From assembly GCF_000696225.1 (NCBI RefSeq), contig NZ_BAWN01000021.1, forward strand, positions 1-64,000: DNA of 64,000 bases, in the 5' to 3' direction. The position numbers and the translations under genes are program-made. Shown piece by piece: positions 18,180 to 26,489 of the stretch (position 1 is its first letter; the number at the start of each line of letters is the position of its first letter). The notes below the pieces were generated by a model, which searched no databases, was not told the DNA's origin, and worked only from the letters and a program-made list of their open reading frames with translations. Source of the DNA: Serpentinimonas barnesii (GTDB lineage: Bacteria; Pseudomonadota; Gammaproteobacteria; Burkholderiales; Burkholderiaceae_C).

Positions 18180-19640
18180 ATGACCGCACGCGAACCCACC
18201 CTGGCCCGGCTGGCCACTGCCCACAGCCTGTTGCTCGAACCCTATGGGCTCGACGAAACCCATCTGCGCCGCACCCTGAGCCACATCATGGCGCCCGGCG
18301 TAGACGACGCCGATCTGTACTTTCAATACACCCGCGCCGAAGGCTGGAGCCTGGAAGAAGGCATCGTCAAGAGCGGCAGCTTCAGCATCGACCAAGGCGT
18401 GGGCGTGCGCGCCGTCAGCGGCGACAAAACCGCCTTTGCCTATTCCGACGACCTGTCCTGGACCGCCTTGCAAGACGCGGCGCAAAACGTGCGCGCCATT
18501 GCCGCCCAAGGGCAGCAGCGCCAGGTCAAGCTGGGGGCGCGCAAGGTCGCCAAGGCGCGCTCGCTCTACCAGGAGTTTGACCCGATCGCCAGCCTCGACA
18601 GCGCCGCCAAGGTCGCGCTGCTTGAGCGCGTGGAGCAGTTGGCCAAGGCGCAGGACCCGCGCATCGTGCAGGTCATGGCCAGCCTAGCCAGCGAGTACGA
18701 CGTGGTGCTGGTGGCACGCGCCGACGGCACCTTGGCCGCCGACGTGCGCCCGCTGGTGCGCCTGTCGCTCACCGTGATCGCCGAGCAGGGCGGGCGACGC
18801 GAGTCCGGCTCCTCCGGCGGTGGCGGCCGCTTTGGGCTGGCGCGCTTCGACGAGGCGCAAATCGGGCTCTATGTGAACGAAGCGGTGCAGGCCGCGCTCA
18901 CCAACCTAGAAAGCCGCCCGGCCCCGGCGGGCGAGATGACGGTGGTGCTCGGCCCCGGCTGGCCCGGTGTGCTGCTGCACGAAGCGGTCGGGCACGGGCT
19001 GGAGGGCGACTTCAACCGCAAGGGCTCCAGCGCCTTCAGCGGCTGCATCGGCCAGCGCGTAGCGGCCAAGGGCGTGACGGTGCTCGACGACGGCACCCTG
19101 GCGGACCGGCGCGGCTCGCTCAATGTGGATGACGAAGGCTGCGCCAGCCAACGCAATGTGCTGATCGAAGACGGCATTTTGCGCGGCTACCTGCAAGACA
19201 GCCTGAACGCGCGCCTGCTCGGCGTCAAGCCCACCGGCAACGGACGGCGCGAGAGCTACGCCCACCTGCCGCTGCCGCGCATGACCAACACCTACATGCT
19301 GGCGGGCGACAAAGACCCGCAGGAGATCATCGCCAGCATCAAGCGCGGCCTCTACGCCAGCAACTTCGGTGGCGGCCAGGTGGACATCACCAGCGGCAAG
19401 TTTGTGTTCAGCGCCAGCCAAGCCTGGTGGGTGGAAGACGGCAAGCTGCAATACCCGGTCAAGGGCGCCACGCTGGTGGGCAGCGGCCCGCAAGCGCTCA
19501 AAAAAGTGAGCCTGATCGGCAACGACCTGGCGCTCGACAGCGGCGTGGGCACCTGCGGCAAAGAAGGCCAAAGCCTGCCGGTGGGGGTGGGCCAGCCCAC
19601 GCTGCGCATCGACGGTTTGACGGTGGGTGGCACGGCTTAA
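18180..19640 (+). CDS. tldD: Metalloprotease TldD
   Basis: TldD subunit of the TldD/TldE (PmbA) zinc protease, known for microcin B17 maturation, CcdA turnover and modified-peptide degradation. The 486-residue protein has the HExxxH zinc motif as [11 protein letters not shown] (H267, E268, H272) and the conserved C-terminal [26 protein letters not shown] ends 7 nt before the ATG. The partner gene tldE/pmbA is not in this window, which is common because the two are often unlinked. Confidence 0.96.
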   Translation: MTAREPTLARLATAHSLLLEPYGLDETHLRRTLSHIMAPGVDDADLYFQYTRAEGWSLEEGIVKSGSFSIDQGVGVRAVSGDKTAFAYSDDLSWTALQDAAQNVRAIAAQGQQRQVKLGARKVAKARSLYQEFDPIASLDSAAKVALLERVEQLAKAQDPRIVQVMASLASEYDVVLVARADGTLAADVRPLVRLSLTVIAEQGGRRESGSSGGGGRFGLARFDEAQIGLYVNEAVQAALTNLESRPAPAGEMTVVLGPGWPGVLLHEAVGHGLEGDFNRKGSSAFSGCIGQRVAAKGVTVLDDGTLADRRGSLNVDDEGCASQRNVLIEDGILRGYLQDSLNARLLGVKPTGNGRRESYAHLPLPRMTNTYMLAGDKDPQEIIASIKRGLYASNFGGGQVDITSGKFVFSASQAWWVEDGKLQYPVKGATLVGSGPQALKKVSLIGNDLALDSGVGTCGKEGQSLPVGVGQPTLRIDGLTVGGTA

Positions 19641-19651
19641 ACCCGGTTGAC

Positions 19652-19686
19652 AAAAAAAACCGCCAGTCCCTGTGCAGGTCTGGCGG
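19652..19686 (-). terminator. Intrinsic terminator of the PhoA-like gene
   Basis: CCGCCAG (19660-19666) pairs with CTGGCGG (19680-19686), and the 13-nt interior can extend the stem through CCTG/CAGG. On the minus strand eight T follow the stem (A at 19652-19659). It ends the phosphatase gene and also sits 11 nt after the tldD stop on the other strand, where it lacks a T tract. Confidence 0.85.
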
Positions 19687-19735
19687 CTTGAAGGCGTGGG
19701 GCTTGCTGGCCCCGCGCACTTTCCCGAAATTGAAC

Positions 19736-21478
19736 TCAGCGCCGGGTCGGGGCCAAGGTGCTGGGGTGGTTGAGCATGCGGCCAAACAGGGTGGCGTGCT
19801 TCAAGCGGTACACATCGACGTTGTCGAAGCGGGCGCTGAAGCGGCTGTTAAGCAGGCCGGCGTTCAGGCCCGCCGCGCGCGACAGGACGCCGCCGTGGTA
19901 GTCCGCCGTGCCGGGCCAAGCGATGCCAAACTGCATCCGGTTCCCAAACTGATCGGGCTCGGTGACGAACATCGGCGACTGGCGGCCTTCCACTCCGTCG
20001 AGGAAGTTGTTGACCGTGGCCGAATCGGGCGCGGTGCCACCGGCCGGGGCGGCGGCCGAGGGGTTGGTGGCCACGGTGGCCACGTTGTCGGGGGCGCGCC
20101 CGGCGGGCAGGATGTTGGTCGGCGGGGCAATGCCGGCCACTTGGCCCGAGACCACCGTCATGCCACCGGCGTCGCTGTCGGCGGCGGTGACGATCAGGGT
20201 GCGCTCATTGCGGCGCTGGAAATCCAGCGCTTTGCCGATGGCGCGGTCGGTGTCCTCCATGGCGTGCAACATGCCGATGGCGTTGGTGTTGTTGCCAAAG
20301 TTGTCGATCGACTCTTGCTCTGCCACCAAGAAGAAGCGGCGCTGCGCCGGGTTGCGCTGCTGCGCTGCGGCGCGGTTCAGGATGGTGAGCGCGACCTCGG
20401 TCATCTCGGCAAAGGTGGGCGGGTTGAAGCCCGGTTCGGCGGCATCGTGATCGCCCCACAGCACCAAGCGGCTGGGTTTTTGTGGCCCCGGCCCGGTGCT
20501 GCCAGCGGCCATGCCCGCGCGCACGAAGCCGCGGTTGATCAGGTCTTGCTCGTTGCGATCGTTGAAGGTGTCTTGGAAAGCGAACAGGCCCAGCACGCGC
20601 GGGGCGTAGCGTGGGTTGGCTTGCAGCGCTTGCTTGAGGCGCTCGAATTCGGCCCGGGTGCGCACGACGATGAAGTCGTCGCGCTGCGTCGGGTCGTTGC
20701 TCAGGTTGCCGCTGCCCATGGCGTTCCAGGCGGCAACCAGGTTCAGGTCGTCGGTGCGCAGGCTCTGGCGGCTGTTGACTGGGGCGCGGCGCTCTTCGTT
20801 GACGTTGCGGTGCAGGGTGGTGGTGCCTTGGGGCAGCGCGTCGGCCTCGCCGCCGCCCATGATCACCCACGGAGCGGTGTCGTTCATGCCGGTGCGGCCC
20901 AAAATCATCTGGCGCGTGATTTCCTGCCAGTTGTCGCGGTTGCCCACTTCGGCCAAAAAGGCACCGGTGCCGGGCTCGCCGATGTGGCCGTCGTTGACCA
21001 CGCCCACCGGAATGCCGGCGTTGGCGGCTTCGCGCATCAAAGAGCCCCGAAAGCCCGACAGGCTGTTGATGGGCCGGTTGGCGGGCGGCGTCAGGTTGCC
21101 GTCGCCGTCCATGCCAAAAGAGCCAAAGGCATCGACCTTGTAGCCAAAGGCGTGCGTGGTGGCCCCGGCGTGCGAGGTGCCGTTGATCAGGTTGGCCAAG
21201 TGGCCGCGATAGACCGCCTTATTGGGCAAACGGTCCATGTTCGAAATGCCATCGAGCCCATGGAAATACATGCGGTGCGCGGCCCAGTGGTTTAGGCCGG
21301 TGCCGTCGGGGTGAAAGAAGATCACGTTGCCGGTGGGCACGGCCTGCGTCATGGCGGCGCGACCGGGGTCGGCGGCGGCGGGGGCGCGGGTCGCGCTGGC
21401 GGTGCTGGCGCTGGCCAGACCGGCTGCCAGTGTGAGGGCGCAGGCGGCAGAAACCGCACGTAGGCTCAAATTCATCAT
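19736..21478 (-). CDS. Secreted alkaline phosphatase-family protein with altered zinc ligands
   Basis: A 580-residue protein with a cleavable-looking signal peptide (residues 2-29, ending ASASTASA) and the alkaline phosphatase fold. Aligned by eye with E. coli PhoA, retained positions are D58 (PhoA D51, in FHPDGTG), S102 (nucleophile, in NGTSHAGATTHAFGYK), T171, R181, E387, D392, D434 and H528. Two zinc ligands differ: PhoA H331 is N396 (in EQESIDNFGNN) and H370 is S435 (in TAADSDAGG). Phosphomonoesterase activity is therefore probable but metal use may differ. The ATG at 21478 has GGAG at 8 nt; a second ATG follows immediately. It is longer than PhoA (about 470). Confidence 0.85.
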   Translation of the reverse strand: MMNLSLRAVSAACALTLAAGLASASTASATRAPAAADPGRAAMTQAVPTGNVIFFHPDGTGLNHWAAHRMYFHGLDGISNMDRLPNKAVYRGHLANLINGTSHAGATTHAFGYKVDAFGSFGMDGDGNLTPPANRPINSLSGFRGSLMREAANAGIPVGVVNDGHIGEPGTGAFLAEVGNRDNWQEITRQMILGRTGMNDTAPWVIMGGGEADALPQGTTTLHRNVNEERRAPVNSRQSLRTDDLNLVAAWNAMGSGNLSNDPTQRDDFIVVRTRAEFERLKQALQANPRYAPRVLGLFAFQDTFNDRNEQDLINRGFVRAGMAAGSTGPGPQKPSRLVLWGDHDAAEPGFNPPTFAEMTEVALTILNRAAAQQRNPAQRRFFLVAEQESIDNFGNNTNAIGMLHAMEDTDRAIGKALDFQRRNERTLIVTAADSDAGGMTVVSGQVAGIAPPTNILPAGRAPDNVATVATNPSAAAPAGGTAPDSATVNNFLDGVEGRQSPMFVTEPDQFGNRMQFGIAWPGTADYHGGVLSRAAGLNAGLLNSRFSARFDNVDVYRLKHATLFGRMLNHPSTLAPTRR

Positions 21479-21662
21479 CCATTCACTCCAAACTTGGGGA
21501 TTGTTGCGTTGTGGCAAATTGGTGCGGCAACCCACGCAGCCCAAGGGTGAACGACCCACAGGCTGCCTAAGCACCGCAACCCCGCAACCTTAAGTGTGGA
21601 GGATGTAAGCCTGATGAAGCTTGAATGACAAAATCGTGAAACGCTAGCAAGTGCGGGCCGCC

Positions 21663-22157
21663 TCAGGCCGCCAACCGGCGCGCTTCGGCCTCCAGCCGCA
21701 GCCGATCGACCCCGGCCAGCGGCAATTGCACCAACAGTTCCATGCGCAGATGCAAGGCATGCAGGGTTTGGCGAAAGGCTTCGAATTGCTGCTCGGGGTC
21801 GCCTTCGACCTTGGATGGGTCGGGGTAGCTCCAGTGTGCAATGGCCGGATGTCCGGGCCAGACCGGACAAGGCTCGCCCGCGGCCTGGTCGCAAACGGTG
21901 ACGACCAAGTCCATCTGCGGTGCGTCGGCGTGGCTGAACTCCTGCTGGTTTTTGCTGCGCAAACCACGGGTCTCGATGCCTGCGGCGTGCAGCACTTCCA
22001 GCGTCAGCGGGTGTGGCTTCTGGTCGGCGCGCGCTTGCGTACCGGCCGAGTAGGCCCGAAAGCGGTGTCCGCCCAAGTGGTTCAAAACCGCCTCAGCCAT
22101 GATGCTGCGCGCCGCGTTGTGTGTGCACAAAAACAAGACATTAAGGGGCTTTTGCAT
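21663..22157 (-). CDS. arsC: Arsenate reductase ArsC (LMW-PTPase fold)
   Basis: A 164-residue protein of the low-molecular-weight phosphotyrosine phosphatase fold. The P-loop CTHNAARS (C11 to R17) has the CX5R pattern. The later VTVCDQAAGEPCP holds the resolving cysteines typical of ArsC enzymes coupled to glutathione/glutaredoxin or thioredoxin. The ATG at 22157 has GGAGG with 6-nt spacing; an ATG two codons earlier abuts that GGAGG and cannot use it. No arsR, arsB or acr3 gene is nearby, so a general phosphatase role is not excluded. Divergent from the small membrane gene. Confidence 0.88.
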   Translation of the reverse strand: MQKPLNVLFLCTHNAARSIMAEAVLNHLGGHRFRAYSAGTQARADQKPHPLTLEVLHAAGIETRGLRSKNQQEFSHADAPQMDLVVTVCDQAAGEPCPVWPGHPAIAHWSYPDPSKVEGDPEQQFEAFRQTLHALHLRMELLVQLPLAGVDRLRLEAEARRLAA

Positions 22158-22189
22158 GGCCATCCTCCAATCGGTTGAACTCGCCGACC

Positions 22190-22218
22190 AGTATAAGTGG
22201 ACAGCGTGACAGGGCCAA
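22190..22218 (-). promoter_or_regulatory. Promoter of arsC
   Basis: On the minus strand TTGGCC (22218-22213) and TATACT (22195-22190) are separated by 17 nt. The start would fall near 22183, about 25 nt before the ATG at 22157, leaving room for the GGAGG ribosome-binding site. Confidence 0.5.
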
Positions 22219-22235
22219 GTAGGATGCGCCATAAT
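22206..22235 (+). promoter_or_regulatory. Promoter of the DUF2892 gene
   Basis: GTGACA (22206-22211) and CATAAT (22230-22235) are separated by 18 nt, each with five of six consensus bases. Transcription would start near 22242, with the AAGGAG ribosome-binding site at 22254-22259. The -35 region overlaps that of arsC on the other strand, so the two promoters compete or share a regulator. Confidence 0.5.
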
Positions 22236-22265
22236 GGGCTTCCGTTATGCACCAAGGAGTATGCG

Positions 22266-22457
22266 ATGCAAACCAACGTAGGCAGTGTAGACAGAGTCGT
22301 TCGTGTGGTGGGTGGGGTGGCGCTGATCGCGCTGGCCGCCACAGGTACCGTGGGGGCTTGGGGTTATATTGGGATCGTGCCCATCCTCACCGCCGCCATA
22401 GGCTGGTGCCCGGCGTACCTGCCGTTCGGCATCAACACCTGCAAGACCAAAAACTGA
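22266..22457 (+). CDS. Small membrane protein, DUF2892/YgaP C-terminal type
   Basis: A 63-residue protein with the DUF2892 pattern: an N-terminal NVGSVDRVVRVVGGVALI, two membrane segments, then a WCPAYLPFGINTC tail with two cysteines. This module forms the C-terminal membrane part of rhodanese proteins such as YgaP, but here stands alone. Function unknown. AAGGAG lies 6 nt before the ATG. The gene faces arsC across overlapping divergent promoters. Confidence 0.85.
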   Translation: MQTNVGSVDRVVRVVGGVALIALAATGTVGAWGYIGIVPILTAAIGWCPAYLPFGINTCKTKN

Positions 22458-22482
22458 GCGGCTGATTCAGCGCCCAGGACAG

Positions 22483-22508
22483 AAAAAAGGCCAGCATTGA
22501 GCTGGCCT
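22483..22508 (-). terminator. Intrinsic terminator after tRNA-Asn
   Basis: AGGCCAGC (22488-22495) and GCTGGCCT (22501-22508) form an 8-bp stem with a 5-nt loop. On the minus strand six T follow (A at 22483-22488). It ends the tRNA-Asn transcript. Confidence 0.85.
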
Positions 22509-22524
22509 GAATTCTTGCTTGATT

Positions 22525-22600
22525 TGGCTCCCCGACCTGGGCTCGAACCAGGGACCTACGGATTAACAGTCCGGCGCTCTACCGACTGAGCTATCGGGGA
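22525..22600 (-). tRNA. tRNA-Asn (GTT)
   Basis: The complement folds into a standard cloverleaf of 76 nt with encoded CCA. Acceptor TCCCCGA pairs with TCGGGGA, the D arm is AGCTCAGTCGGTAGAGC, the anticodon loop is CTGTTAA with anticodon GTT, and the T loop is TTCGAGC. It decodes AAC/AAU. An intrinsic terminator follows closely, so it is a single-gene unit. Confidence 0.97.
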
Positions 22601-22738
22601 AAGACCCGCATTGTAGCACGCTTTCAGCCACTTTCTGACGCCGTGCCCAAGGGGGCTTGCTGCTTGGCAGCCCCACTCCAAGAGCGATGCCGGACCAAGC
22701 ACCGGGCTTGGGGTGCCCCGTGCCCTACACTGCCCGCC

Positions 22739-24319
22739 ATGACCGTTTGCATCGAGACCCACATTTCGCGCGTGCTGCTGCACGGCGAGCGCGCCTACAA
22801 GGTCAAAAAGCCGCTGCGCCTGCCGTTTCTGGACTTTTCCAGCCCCGAGCGGCGGCGCTGGTTTGGCCAAGAAGAGTTGCGCCTGAACCGGCGCACCGCC
22901 CCCGAGATCTACTTGGGCCTGCGCCCGCTGAGTGTGGATTGGGCCACTTTTTGCGCCGACCCCGAAGCCGCGCTCGACGCCAGCCACGCCGACACGGCCT
23001 TGGACTGGGTGCTGTGCATGCACCGTTTTGACGCCGATGCGCTGCTGGCCGAGCAGGCCCGCTGCGGCCGCCTACAACCGGAATTGATTGACGCCCTGGC
23101 CGCGCACGTGGCGGGTTTTCACCAGTCGCTGCCGCCGCTGCCGCCCGAGGCGCTGCCGCAGCGCGACACCCTGCACTGGGCCCAAGAATGCGTGCAGGCG
23201 TTGCAACAACAGCCCGGGCTGGCTCCGCCGCAACGAGCCGAAGTCCAAGCGCTGGGCGCTGCGCTGCTGGCGCAATTGCAGGCGCGGCGGCCTTGGATGC
23301 AGCAGCGTGCCACGCAAGGCTTTGCGCGCGAATGCCACGGCGATCTGCACCTGGGCAACCTGATCGAATGGGAAGGCGGAGTGCGCGCTTTCGACGCGCT
23401 CGAATTCGAGCCCGATCTGCGCGCCATCGACGTGCTGAGCGATGCCACCTTTGCCTTCATGGACTTGCTCCAGTACCGGCAGCCGGAGCTGGCTTGGCGT
23501 TTTCTGAACGGCTATCTGGACATCACGGGCGACTTCGAGGGCTTGCGCGGCCTGCGCGCTTGGGCTGCCTACCGCGCCTTGGTGCGCGCCCGCGTGGCGT
23601 GGTTGAACAGCGCAAGCAACGGCAGCGAAGCGGGCGGCAAGGGCAGTGGCGAAGGCATGGGCGACGCTGATGCACAGGCCTTGGCCCTGCACGAGCGCTA
23701 CTGCGCCTGCGCCCAGGCGCTGCTGGCCGCGCCCGCGCCGCCCGGTCTGTGGCTGCTCATGGGCCTGAGCGGCAGCGGCAAATCGACCGTGGCGCAGATG
23801 CTGCGCGATGCCCTGGTGCAGCAGGGGCGCGCCGCCCTGTGCCTGCGCTCCGACCTTGAGCGCAAGCGCTTGCTGGGCGTGGCCGCCACGGCGCGCCCGA
23901 GCGCGGCGCAGCAGGCGCACTGGTACAGCCCGGCGCTGACGCAGCAAACCTACGCACGCTTGCAGCAGGCGGCGCAGCAGGGCCTGCAAGCCGGTTGCTC
24001 GGTGCTGATCGACGCCGCCAGCCTGCGCCGCCACGAGCGCCAGGCGCTGCGCGCACTGGCCGCACAGCAGCAGGTGCCGTTTTATTTGTGGGAGTGCCGC
24101 GCAGGCAGCACCCAAGCGCAACGCCGCCTTGCCGTGCGCCAGGCCGACAACCGCGACCCCTCCGACGCCGACGCCGCCGTGCGCGCGCTGCAAGCGGGGT
24201 TTTTCGAGCCCATCGACGCCAGCGAACAAGCCGGGCACCGGCTGCTGCACAACGACGGCGATTTGGCGGCCCTGCAAGCGCAAGTGCGCGCCGCGCTGCA
24301 CGAGGACGAGTCCAGATGA
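22739..24319 (+). CDS. Fused aminoglycoside phosphotransferase-like / P-loop kinase protein
   Basis: A 526-residue two-domain protein. The N-terminal half resembles the APH kinase-like fold, with the catalytic loop CHGDLHLGNLIEW near residues 199-211 and the metal-binding region FDALEFEPDLRAIDV. The C-terminal half is a P-loop kinase of the zeta-toxin/AAA_33 kind, with [10 protein letters not shown] (P-loop at 342-350). This fusion is a recurring uncharacterised bacterial family; substrates are unknown and antibiotic resistance should not be assumed. TACACT ends 7 nt before the ATG. The stop overlaps the next gene's start (ATGA). Confidence 0.88.
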   Translation: MTVCIETHISRVLLHGERAYKVKKPLRLPFLDFSSPERRRWFGQEELRLNRRTAPEIYLGLRPLSVDWATFCADPEAALDASHADTALDWVLCMHRFDADALLAEQARCGRLQPELIDALAAHVAGFHQSLPPLPPEALPQRDTLHWAQECVQALQQQPGLAPPQRAEVQALGAALLAQLQARRPWMQQRATQGFARECHGDLHLGNLIEWEGGVRAFDALEFEPDLRAIDVLSDATFAFMDLLQYRQPELAWRFLNGYLDITGDFEGLRGLRAWAAYRALVRARVAWLNSASNGSEAGGKGSGEGMGDADAQALALHERYCACAQALLAAPAPPGLWLLMGLSGSGKSTVAQMLRDALVQQGRAALCLRSDLERKRLLGVAATARPSAAQQAHWYSPALTQQTYARLQQAAQQGLQAGCSVLIDAASLRRHERQALRALAAQQQVPFYLWECRAGSTQAQRRLAVRQADNRDPSDADAAVRALQAGFFEPIDASEQAGHRLLHNDGDLAALQAQVRAALHEDESR

Positions 24320-25740
24320 ATAGCGCAAGCAACCCCATCGGCACCCCGATCGAGCACCCCCACGCCACCCCGCTCCCCCACACGCCCATCCTGCACTGCC
24401 CGGTGGCGATCGTCGGTGCCGGGCCGGCCGGGTTGATGGCGGCCGAGGTGCTGAGCGCCGCCGGGGTGGAGGTGCATTTGTTCGACGCCATGCCCTCGGT
24501 GGGGCGCAAGTTCCTGCTGGCCGGCATCGGCGGGCTCAACCTCACCCACGCCGAGCCGCTGCCCGCCTTCACGGCCCGCTACGGCCCGCGCGCCAACATT
24601 TGTGGCCGCTGGCTGGATGCCTTTGGCCCGCAGGCGGTGCGCGACTGGGCCGCTGGGCTGGGCATCGAGACCTTCGTGGGCAGCTCGCAGCGCGTGTTTC
24701 CGCTGGAGATGAAGGCCGCCCCCTTGCTGCGCGCCTGGTTGCAGCGGCTGCGCCATCCGGCCAGCGGGGTGCCGGTGCGCTTGCATATGCGCCAGCGCTG
24801 GAACGGCCACTTGCAGCCGCTGGCACCCGAAGCACCCGGCTACCGCCTGCAGCTGCACGGCCCGCAAGGCCAGACCGAGGTGCGGGCGACCGCGCTGCTG
24901 CTGGCGCTCGGGGGTGGAAGCTGGCCGCAGCTTGGCTCCGACGGCGCCTGGATGCCGTGGCTGGCTCAGCACGGGGTGACGCTGCAGCCGCTGCGCCCCA
25001 GCAACTGCGGTTTTGAGGTGGCCGTGGGCGCGCGCCTGGGCTGGAGCGCGCACCTGCGCCAGCGCTGCGCCGGGGCCGCGCTCAAGGGGGTGCTGCTGCG
25101 CTTCACCGATGCCGCCGGGCAGCTTTTCGAGCGCCGTGGCGAATGCGTGCTCACCGAAACCGGCCTCGAAGGCAGCCTGATCTACGCCGCCTCGGCGCGC
25201 CTGCGCGAGGCGATCGAGGCCCAGGGCCGGGTGCGCATCGAACTCGACCTGAAACCCGACTGGAGCCGCAGCCGTTTGCAGGCCGAGCTGGCACGCGAAC
25301 GCGGCGGCCAGTCGCTGGGCACGCTGTTGCGCAAACGCATAGCCCTCACGCCCGCGCAGGTGGCGCTGCTGCACGAGGTGCGGCCCTCGGCGCCGGGCAG
25401 CGACGCGGCCCCATCAGCGCCCGCCCAATCAGCCGCCGATTGGGCAGCCCTCATCCAAGGCCTGCCGCTCGACCTGGTGGCCACGCGCCCGCTGGCCGAG
25501 GCCATCAGCAGCGCCGGTGGGGTGGCGCTGGAAGGCCTGAACGAGGCGCTGATGCTGCACCCGCTGCCCGGCGTGTTCTGCGCCGGCGAGATGCTGGACT
25601 GGGACGCCCCTACCGGCGGCTACCTGCTCACCGCCTGCCTGGCCAGCGGGCGCGTGGCGGGCCAAGGGTTGCTGACCTACTTGCAAGCGCTGTCCAGCCA
25701 TCTAACCGCCTCAAGCCCAAGCCCAAGCGATACGCCCTAA
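24316..25740 (+). CDS. NAD(P)/FAD-dependent oxidoreductase (HI0933/TIGR03862-like)
   Basis: Flavoprotein of 474 residues of the HI0933-like family. The dinucleotide-binding motif VAIVGAGPAGLMAAEVLSAA spans about residues 30-49. The C-terminal FAD contact region VFCAGEMLDWDAPTGGYLLT closes the fold. SVGRKFLLAGIGGLNLTHAE is also typical of the family. The reaction is not established. It overlaps the preceding kinase-fusion gene by 4 nt, so they are co-translated. A low-complexity Ser/Pro tail ends the protein. Confidence 0.9.
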   Translation: MNSASNPIGTPIEHPHATPLPHTPILHCPVAIVGAGPAGLMAAEVLSAAGVEVHLFDAMPSVGRKFLLAGIGGLNLTHAEPLPAFTARYGPRANICGRWLDAFGPQAVRDWAAGLGIETFVGSSQRVFPLEMKAAPLLRAWLQRLRHPASGVPVRLHMRQRWNGHLQPLAPEAPGYRLQLHGPQGQTEVRATALLLALGGGSWPQLGSDGAWMPWLAQHGVTLQPLRPSNCGFEVAVGARLGWSAHLRQRCAGAALKGVLLRFTDAAGQLFERRGECVLTETGLEGSLIYAASARLREAIEAQGRVRIELDLKPDWSRSRLQAELARERGGQSLGTLLRKRIALTPAQVALLHEVRPSAPGSDAAPSAPAQSAADWAALIQGLPLDLVATRPLAEAISSAGGVALEGLNEALMLHPLPGVFCAGEMLDWDAPTGGYLLTACLASGRVAGQGLLTYLQALSSHLTASSPSPSDTP

Positions 25741-25826
25741 TCAACCCGGCCCCCTCAAACCCTGCTGCACCCGCCCCGACCCAGACCGCAACGCCAACTG
25801 AAGCGCGCCCTGCCTACAATGCACCC

Positions 25827-26468
25827 ATGCTGCACTACCACACCGTTCCCGTTACGCCGTTTCAGCAAAACTGCTCCCTGCTCTGGTGCGACCAGACCTT
25901 GGCCGCTGCCGTGATCGACCCCGGTGGCGACCTCGATGACATTCTGGCCGAGGCCAAGCGGCTCGGGCTGGCCTTGCAGCAGATCTGGCTCACGCACGCC
26001 CACATCGACCACGCCGGTGCCGCCGGTGAGCTGGCGCAGCGGCTCGGGCTGCCGATCATCGGGCCGCACCCCGGCGACCAGTTCTGGATCGACGGGCTGG
26101 TGCAGCAGAGCCAGATGTTTGGTTTCCCGCCTGCGCGCCCCTTCACCCCCACGCGCTGGCTGCACGATGGCGACACGGTCACGCTGGGCCACAGCAGCCT
26201 GCAAGTGCGCCACTGCCCCGGCCACACCCCGGGGCACGTGGTGTTTTACGCGCCCGAAATCCGGCGCGCCTTTGTGGGCGATGTGTTGTTTGCGGGCAGC
26301 ATTGGGCGCACCGATTTTCCCCAGGGCGACCACGCGCAGCTCGTCTCCAGCATCCGCGAGCGCCTGTGGCCCATGGGCGACGACACCGTGTTCATCCCCG
26401 GCCACGGGCCCGAGAGCAGCTTTGGGCGCGAGCGCCGCAGCAACCCCTACGTGGGCGACCGGGCCTGA
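25827..26468 (+). CDS. MBL-fold metallo-hydrolase (GloB/YcbL-like)
   Basis: Glyoxalase II-like hydrolase of 213 residues. The metal motif is THAHIDHAG (H57, H59, D61, H62), followed by HCPGHTPGHVVF, a GDVLFAGSIGRTDFPQGD block and the final HGPESSFGRER. Members such as YcbL hydrolyse S-lactoylglutathione or related thioesters. TACAAT ends 6 nt before the ATG, which fixes the start and suggests a leaderless mRNA independent of the upstream flavoprotein. Confidence 0.92.
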   Translation: MLHYHTVPVTPFQQNCSLLWCDQTLAAAVIDPGGDLDDILAEAKRLGLALQQIWLTHAHIDHAGAAGELAQRLGLPIIGPHPGDQFWIDGLVQQSQMFGFPPARPFTPTRWLHDGDTVTLGHSSLQVRHCPGHTPGHVVFYAPEIRRAFVGDVLFAGSIGRTDFPQGDHAQLVSSIRERLWPMGDDTVFIPGHGPESSFGRERRSNPYVGDRA

Positions 26469-26489
26469 GCGCGCCCGCAGCAGGCCAAA

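Noticed and set aside
21614-21631. Possible Pho box upstream of the PhoA-like gene (minus strand TTGTCATTCAAGCTTCAT)
   Set aside because: The first half is close to CTGTCAT but the second matches only four of seven, and no -10 stands at the required distance.
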